Of a stretch of DNA of 39,144 bases, positions 34,442-39,144 are shown piece after piece. The notes beneath the pieces are model-generated. The model was given only the letters and a program-made list of their open reading frames with translations, was not told the origin of the DNA and did not search any database. Position numbers and translations under genes: made by a program. Numbering within the stretch: position 1 is the first letter of the stretch; the number at the start of each line of letters is the position of its first letter. Location of the stretch: contig CAYNOQ010000018.1 of the NCBI GenBank assembly GCA_964398855.1, forward strand, positions 1-39,144, written 5' to 3'. The DNA is from Mariniphaga sp964398855 (GTDB lineage: Bacteria; Bacteroidota; Bacteroidia; Bacteroidales; Prolixibacteraceae).

Positions 34442-35919
34442 CTCTTTTTCTTTAAAATTTTTCTGAGATTTTTAATTCCCAGCTTCTCAATCAACTTTGT
34501 GTATGTTTCGGCGCTCATCAGCGCTGCATCTGTGGCAGCCTTATAGGTCAGCCAGATACCTACCGGAAAAAAAATAAAAGTGGAAAACCACATTCCCGCA
34601 AACATATCCCACACATCTTCGCGGGCAGATTTTTCTCCGGTCATAGAGACCATATAATAAAGAATAAACAGCAGGATAGAGACAACAACCGGCATTCCCA
34701 ATCCGCCTTTGCGGATAATTGCCCCCAATGGTGCGCCAATAAAGAAAAAAATCAAAACAGCAAGGGAAAGGGTGTATTTTCGCTCCAGTTCCATGGAGTA
34801 TTTGTTAATGTATTTTTTTCGGCTATACAACTCGTTGTCATACATATTAAGGGTCTGCATATTGTTTCTTGCTTCCGAAATTGCCGATTGTGCAATTTCA
34901 GCTTTTACCCATTTATCCTGTCTTTCAAAATAGGAATCGTAATTAAAAACAGAGTCAGGCTCAATATCCAATGTTCTCAGAATGGAGTCGTTTTCTGAAG
35001 TGAGGGCATGAATTTTTCGGGTGACCGGCGAATTTATCCGGATTTCCATCATATAATTGCGAAGTCTCCGGTAATAATCAGTACCCAATGAGTCTTCCAT
35101 AAACCGAAGCTCCTTGATATTCAGCATTCTGAAAGTATTTCTGAAAATATTTTCGTCGCTCCGGTTAAAGTCGAAACCGCGCACTTTTGCACGAATAATC
35201 TGCTCTTTAAAATTATCGCGCCGGAACGGGTAGGTCTCCTGACCTCTGCGCTGCCCCTGCGCTGCCTGCTCCGAATAATTGACGCCGTCATAGAGAGTCA
35301 ACACCATATATTTCTTATCTTCGGTGATGCGCAGGAACCCGGAATCGGCAACGGTTACGCTCTCATTCATCCGGTTGTTGGTGTGGTCATAAATCAGCAG
35401 GTCATAAAGCACATTTGTTTTTTTATTCTTGTTGCCTACCCGAATGCTGTATCCGTCAATTTCATTGGTGAAAACTCCTTCCTGGAGCACCAGCTCGGGA
35501 CGCTGTTGTTTTACGCTCCAGAGCAGTGTGGTAAACCGTAAATTGGTGTGCGGAAGCACAAAATTTGCAAAATAGAAAGCGGTGAATGTAACAAGCAGTG
35601 CAATCACAAAAAGTGGTTTCATCATCTGATAAAGGGAAATGCCGGAAGATTTTATAGCCACAAGTTCATAATTTTCGCCAAACGAGCCAAACGTCATAAT
35701 GGATGCCAGAAGCATGGCTAACGGGAATGCATAGGGAAGCAAACCAAAAGCAGCATAGAACAGCATTTCGGCTAAAACCTTAACATCAAGCCCTTTCCCA
35801 ACAAGGTCATCCACATATTTCCAGAGAAACTGCATGAGCAGTACAAAGACCACAATGAAAAAGGTCATGAAAAATGGTCCCAAAAACGACTTGATTATAT
35901 ATCCGTATAATTTCTTCAT
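34438..35919 (-). CDS. LptF/LptG (YjgP/YjgQ) family permease
   Basis: 493 residues. Inner-membrane half of the LPS-extracting ABC transporter LptB2FG. N-terminal membrane helices (about 13-35, 52-72, 98-122), a large periplasmic domain (about 125-370) and three C-terminal helices (about 380-470). The N-terminal pattern KKLYGYIIKSFLGPFFMTFF and GSFGENYELVAIKSSGISLYQMM, with the coupling-helix residues, fit the family. The periplasmic domain is somewhat longer than in E. coli. It is first in a three-gene minus-strand operon with two glycosyltransferases, pointing to LPS or polysaccharide export. Confidence 0.92.
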   Translation of the reverse strand: MKKLYGYIIKSFLGPFFMTFFIVVFVLLMQFLWKYVDDLVGKGLDVKVLAEMLFYAAFGLLPYAFPLAMLLASIMTFGSFGENYELVAIKSSGISLYQMMKPLFVIALLVTFTAFYFANFVLPHTNLRFTTLLWSVKQQRPELVLQEGVFTNEIDGYSIRVGNKNKKTNVLYDLLIYDHTNNRMNESVTVADSGFLRITEDKKYMVLTLYDGVNYSEQAAQGQRRGQETYPFRRDNFKEQIIRAKVRGFDFNRSDENIFRNTFRMLNIKELRFMEDSLGTDYYRRLRNYMMEIRINSPVTRKIHALTSENDSILRTLDIEPDSVFNYDSYFERQDKWVKAEIAQSAISEARNNMQTLNMYDNELYSRKKYINKYSMELERKYTLSLAVLIFFFIGAPLGAIIRKGGLGMPVVVSILLFILYYMVSMTGEKSAREDVWDMFAGMWFSTFIFFPVGIWLTYKAATDAALMSAETYTKLIEKLGIKNLRKILKKKR

Positions 35920-36061
35920 GGATAATGAAAAATTCCCTGATGAACCTAAAGCAAAATTAGATTAATTAATGGTTTCTAATGGCTGAATAAAGTATTGAAT
36001 GCCAAATGGAACTCCAATCTTAGCATTAAGTAAACAAACCGGCAGTAGCTCCGAAAAAAAT

Positions 36062-36430
36062 TCAGGAACCGAGAATATGCTTTAAATCTGCAATTTGGGC
36101 ATTCCACAACTCTTCCGTCTCCTGTGTTTCATCTTCTTCGCAATGATCTGTAACAATCAGGGATACATCACCGGTGAGCTCAACCTGTGAAATTCTAAAC
36201 TCGAAATAGGATTCCGGCTCATCCACCCAGTTAAACCTTACCATTCGGTTTTCTTTGCGCTGGGTCATTTCGGCAGTTTGTTCAGAGCCTTCCCATACAA
36301 AAGTGTATTGCTTGCCCAAAACACGCACATCTTCGGCAAACCACTCTGCCAGACCGGAAGCGGTGCTCAGCCTGTTGAACAAAACTTTTGGCGAGCATTT
36401 AATCAGGTATTCAAATTGTACTTTAACCAT
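36062..36430 (-). CDS. START-like (AHSA1-type) domain protein
   Basis: 122 residues, no signal peptide. It has the helix-grip START/AHSA1 pattern: EYLIKCSPKVLFNRLSTASGLAEWFA at the start, KQYTFVWEGSEQTAEM in the middle, and a C-terminal helix ELWNAQIADLKHIL. It matches a small conserved bacteroidete family of unknown function that may bind a hydrophobic ligand or act with a chaperone. It stands alone between the LptF/LptG gene and tRNA-Met. Confidence 0.85.
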   Translation of the reverse strand: MVKVQFEYLIKCSPKVLFNRLSTASGLAEWFAEDVRVLGKQYTFVWEGSEQTAEMTQRKENRMVRFNWVDEPESYFEFRISQVELTGDVSLIVTDHCEEDETQETEELWNAQIADLKHILGS

Positions 36431-36557
36431 ATCTTATTATATCAGACACCTGCAATATAGTTATTCTAAAAGAAAGAAACAACTACAAAAGCTACAGCAG
36501 TTTTATTTTTAAAACCCGATTTTTAGGAGAAAAAAGTTTTTGGGAAAAAATAAATAC

Positions 36558-36565
36558 TATATTTG
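36558..36565 (+). promoter_or_regulatory. tRNA-Met promoter -7 box (TATATTTG)
   Basis: TATATTTGCACC, with an A-rich block and TTTTTGGG upstream; almost identical to the tRNA-Arg promoter. Start predicted near 36572, about 80 nt before the tRNA. Confidence 0.7.
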
Positions 36566-36650
36566 CACCTCAATTTTCGGGGCTTGTCTTTCTTTTGATC
36601 GATTGAAACAACTGCCCGGATTTTTATAAAGTTCTGAAAATAACATGTTT

Positions 36651-36724
36651 GGCGAGGTAGCTCAGCTGGTTAGAGCGCGTGATTCATAATCACGAGGTCG
36701 GGAGTTCAAGTCTCCCTCTCGCTA
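36651..36724 (+). tRNA. tRNA-Met-type (anticodon CAT)
   Basis: A 74-nt cloverleaf: acceptor GGCGAGG with TCTCGCT, anticodon arm CGTGA-TTCATAA-TCACG with CAT, T arm GGGAG-TTCAAGT-CTCCC and discriminator A. The first pair is G-U rather than the unpaired C-A of initiators, so it is an elongator tRNA-Met or the tRNA-Ile whose CAT is modified to lysidine. CCA is not encoded. Confidence 0.95.
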
Positions 36725-36725
36725 C

Positions 36726-36752
36726 AAAGGCTGCCGGTTGGCAGCCTTTTTT
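36726..36752 (+). terminator. Terminator of tRNA-Met
   Basis: AAAGGCTGCC pairs with GGCAGCCTTT around GGTT, followed by TTT and an AT tract, directly after the tRNA. Confidence 0.95.
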
Positions 36753-36837
36753 ATTTTATCGGAGGTGGTGTTTTTTGTCGGATAATTTTAATAATACATA
36801 GAAGGGCGAATTTGTGAATGTGTAATAAAATATTTTC

Positions 36838-37340
36838 ATATTGAATTCCTGACGGAGTTCCGGTGTACCGAGTTTCGTTACCCCGGATTGCGCCTGCGCT
36901 TATCCGGGGTTATCAATATTTTACTCCTACGGAGTTGGAAGGAAGAGCCTCCCCCCTGTCTGCCTGTTTAGCTCGGGGTCAGTGTCGGCAGACCTGCCTG
37001 TCCCGACCAGTTCGGGGACAGCGTAAAAAGTTCAACAGCAAATCTCCCTGGCTCATCCCCTCCCTCTATGGTTGGGGAAAAGGGATGGCAGAGCAGGTAG
37101 TTTATAACCTGCCCTTTCAGGGCGAAACGTCAACCACATCAATAACCCGGGGCGTTGCCCCGGGCTGAAATAAACCGGGCTTTCAGCCCGAGGATTCAGA
37201 AAGTAAGGCATAACACAGACATTCAGATTAACGTAAAACAAAAAACGCCCTGAAAGGGCAAATCAATTCAGCCCAATGGCAACGCCTTGGGCGCCAAAGA
37301 GAAAAAGAAAATTGCGCCCTGAAAGGGCAGGTTAAAAGTC
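36838..37340. repeat. Cluster of GC-rich palindromic (REP-like) repeats
   Basis: No protein gene. Many hairpins are visible: CCCCGGAT/ATCCGGGG at 36881-36909, ACTCCTACGGAGT at about 36922-36934, and CTGTCCC/GGGACAG at about 36998-37021. Then comes a large inverted pair (37102-37337). Each half contains ACCTGCCCTTTCAGGGCG, a GGCGTTGCC hairpin flanked by CCC/GGG, and a second GCCC(TTTCA)GGGC hairpin. The right half is the diverged reverse complement of the left. This looks like a bacterial interspersed mosaic element. Confidence 0.8.
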
Positions 37341-37367
37341 TAAGAATCCGTCAGTTTAAAAAAAATT

Positions 37368-37375
37368 TATCTTTG
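37368..37375 (+). promoter_or_regulatory. -7 box (TATCTTTG) for TPR-HTH regulator
   Basis: Exact TAnnTTTG followed by TATTC, 46 nt before the ATG at 37421, just past the repeat cluster. Confidence 0.6.
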
Positions 37376-37420
37376 TATTCTGACAAGCGTAAGCAAATAA
37401 TTTTATGAAACATTATTTTG

Positions 37421-38899
37421 ATGCATAAAAGATTGGTCAAATATTTTATACTATTTACAATACTCCTCTGTAGCAAAAAGATTTACGCATCAGATACAGC
37501 AACTGCAAGCCCTGAAAAGATCGACAGTCTGCTTGATTTATGTTTCGATTTTATGGCAAAAGTTGATACCGAATCAACTCTCAAACATGCTTTTCAGGCA
37601 TTGGAAGTGAGCAAATCCATCAATAATCATTTAGGAGCCATACGTTCCTATTATGTTATCGGGCAGGCTCTGATTCATAACGGAAATTATGAGGAGTCGC
37701 TGAAATATCTCACCCTTGGGGAGCAGGTAAAAAATGCCAAAAGCTTTCCTTTATATCTGTGTCAGATTTTTAAGGTTAAAGGGCAGATTTACTTCTATCT
37801 CGGAATGCACAAACAATCGGTTAACCAATTTTTGAAAGCTCTTTTTTATACCGACAAAATAGATGAATCCCAAAACCGGGCTTATCTGGCAAGCCAGATT
37901 TACATAAGTCTGGGTGTTATTCACGAAACCCATAAAAATTACGATTCAGCCTTTTACTATCTGGAAAAAAGCCGCGAACTGCTGGAAGATGAAGATGAAG
38001 CATTTGTACACACAAATTTAGTGAACACCTACAGTATGCTGGGATCTTACCATATTAATCAAAACAAGCTGACAGTTGCCGAAGATTACCTGAACCGGGC
38101 TTTAAAACTGACCGAAAAATATAATTTCCTTTACACTTCGCGCACCTACATGCATTTAGGCGATCTGGAAGTAAAAAGAGACTCTGCCAAATCCGCATTA
38201 AAATACTATTCCAAAGCACTGGAAAATTTGAAATCCACAAACCTGATAGGTGAGTTCCCGTTAGTTTATGAACGAATTTCCACCGTTTTTAGAGACATGG
38301 AAATCCCGGATTCCGCAAAAGTATATAAAGAGAAGCAGGTACTTGTGGAGAATGAATTAGCGAAGCAAAAAGTGAACACTGCCGGACATGCATTGCAAAT
38401 TCTGGTAGATGAAGAAAAAAGGATTAGTTCGGCAAAATCAAAAAACCTGTTGTTTTATATTGCTTCTGTCAGTGTCCTTCTTTTTCTCATTGGCATGTGG
38501 GTAAGGTTCAGGAGACTTAAAAAGTATAAAAAGGTTATCCGGCAAAAAGAAGAGGAAGCGCTGACTCTAAAACAAAAGTTAAGCAGCTCTTCCGCCAATA
38601 TTCTGGAATTAGCAAAGTCCAACATTCCCGATTTTATTACAAAATTCAAGGAGGTTTATCCTGTCTTTTCAAAAAATCTCAATACAGAACATCCTAATTT
38701 GACCCCTGCGGAATTTGAACTTTGTGCAATGACATTTTTAAATATCCCTACCAAAAAAATTGCCCAGTACACCTTCATTGAATACCGCTCTGTTCAAACA
38801 AAGAGAAGCAGACTACGCAAGAAAATCAATCTTCCCGCCGAAGCCAACTTGCACAACTACTTAAAATCCTTTGACGAGGTGTCAATAACACGTTTATGA
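37421..38899 (+). CDS. Membrane TPR protein with C-terminal HTH
   Basis: 492 residues from ATG 37421 (a TTG one codon earlier is in frame). Signal peptide to about residue 24. Six or so TPR repeats span about 30-305 in the periplasm (LGAIRSYYVIGQALIHNGNYEESLKYL, IYISLGVIHETHKNYDSAFYYLEKS). One transmembrane helix is at about 342-362, followed by a coiled coil at about 363-400. A LuxR-like helix-turn-helix lies at about 428-485 (LTPAEFELCAMTFLNIPTKKIA, then VQTKRSRLRKKI). It likely senses an envelope signal and binds DNA from the membrane. Such regulators often sit next to the susC-like genes they control, and a gene starts just downstream. Confidence 0.85.
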   Translation: MHKRLVKYFILFTILLCSKKIYASDTATASPEKIDSLLDLCFDFMAKVDTESTLKHAFQALEVSKSINNHLGAIRSYYVIGQALIHNGNYEESLKYLTLGEQVKNAKSFPLYLCQIFKVKGQIYFYLGMHKQSVNQFLKALFYTDKIDESQNRAYLASQIYISLGVIHETHKNYDSAFYYLEKSRELLEDEDEAFVHTNLVNTYSMLGSYHINQNKLTVAEDYLNRALKLTEKYNFLYTSRTYMHLGDLEVKRDSAKSALKYYSKALENLKSTNLIGEFPLVYERISTVFRDMEIPDSAKVYKEKQVLVENELAKQKVNTAGHALQILVDEEKRISSAKSKNLLFYIASVSVLLFLIGMWVRFRRLKKYKKVIRQKEEEALTLKQKLSSSSANILELAKSNIPDFITKFKEVYPVFSKNLNTEHPNLTPAEFELCAMTFLNIPTKKIAQYTFIEYRSVQTKRSRLRKKINLPAEANLHNYLKSFDEVSITRL

Positions 38900-38988
38900 A
38901 GCTCTCTTTTATATGATGCAGTAAATTTATTGTTAACTCGCTTTTTACCGAAAACTCCCTGATGACCACAACATTATCATAATTGTAG

Positions 38989-38996
38989 TATGTTTG
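38989..38996 (+). promoter_or_regulatory. -7 box (TATGTTTG) before the next gene
   Basis: Exact TAnnTTTG, about 115 nt before the partial gene at 39111; implies a leader of about 108 nt. Confidence 0.45.
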
Positions 38997-39110
38997 ATGT
39001 ATCTGCATTAATATACAGAGCAAACAATTTGAGATATTTTTACCCGATTATCAAAAGTCAATGATTTTTAAATAAAATTAAAAATTTTTCTAAATACAAT
39101 TGTCATCAAT

Positions 39111-39144
39111 ATGAAAAGTAAATTTACAAAAATCCCTTTTGTTT
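39111..39144 (+). CDS. N-terminal start of a gene cut by the window end
   Basis: ATG at 39111 followed by codons for MKSKFTKIPFV up to the last base. A basic start leading into hydrophobic residues would suit a signal peptide. With the upstream regulator and promoter box, a TonB-dependent SusC-like transporter is a reasonable guess, but only 11 residues are visible. Confidence 0.4.
   Translation, partial: MKSKFTKIPFV

Noticed and set aside
36863..37168. 101-codon plus-strand ORF across the repeat cluster
   Set aside because: It consists of translated palindromic repeats, and no family pattern is visible.
36838..37340. CRISPR array
   Set aside because: The repeats are palindromic units of unequal spacing and alternate orientation, not regular direct repeats with unique spacers; no cas genes.

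Overview
This window looks like chromosomal DNA of a Bacteroidota bacterium, most likely an environmental or anaerobic member of the Bacteroidales/Marinilabiliales group. Evidence: many start sites sit just downstream of the Bacteroidetes -7 promoter box TAnnTTTG; ribosome binding sites are mostly weak; the primary sigma factor is the short 288-residue type; there are PUL-type lipoproteins, an OstA-like protein, a fused thrA and a TPR-HTH regulator. The species cannot be named from the sequence alone.

Region 1 (1-4425) is AT-rich and accessory. It holds the tail of a polysaccharide-utilisation-like cluster: a discoidin-domain lipoprotein closed by a strong terminator, a secreted TIM-barrel glycoside-hydrolase-like protein, and a CotH-kinase-fold lipoprotein.

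Region 2 (4426-6960) is a decaying island. A tricorn-protease-like gene is broken by a stop, a 1-nt insertion and a second stop. It runs straight into a fragment of a very large DUF4011/DUF3320-type helicase that has lost its N-terminus and most of its middle. Then come a 16-bp inverted repeat and a possible IS21-type end. A tRNA-Arg(ACG) gene follows, preceded in its own transcript by a partial second copy of its 5' half that is split by a 20-bp perfect palindrome.

Region 3 (6961-16790) is a minus-strand housekeeping block. Read in the direction of transcription it holds bcp-recA, the threonine operon (thrA, a phosphoglycerate-mutase-like putative homoserine kinase, thrC), rpoD-rpe, and a conserved acidic protein with a thiamine-binding protein.

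Region 4 (16947-20233) is a plus-strand operon of a TPR/SPOR protein, clpS, nfeD-like and floA, with overlapping or abutting genes. It is followed by a promoter-terminator pair with no ORF (a candidate small RNA), then truA (minus) and an hsp20 gene (plus).

Region 5 (22396-30717) is plus-strand: guaB, three envelope chaperone genes (two double-parvulin PPIases around a PPIase-less lipoprotein), a moxR ATPase and an ostA-like gene. Together they suggest outer-membrane protein and LPS biogenesis. It converges with ribBA, two glycosyltransferases, an LptF/LptG permease and a START-like protein on the minus strand.

Region 6 (36651-39144) holds a tRNA-Met(CAT), a dense cluster of GC-rich palindromic repeats arranged as a large inverted repeat, a membrane TPR-HTH regulator, and a promoter plus the first codons of a gene cut by the window end. 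The most unusual observations are the nested palindromic insertions, the split tRNA half-copy, the chimeric pseudogenes and the candidate sRNA. No clearly new multi-gene defence or biosynthetic system was seen.
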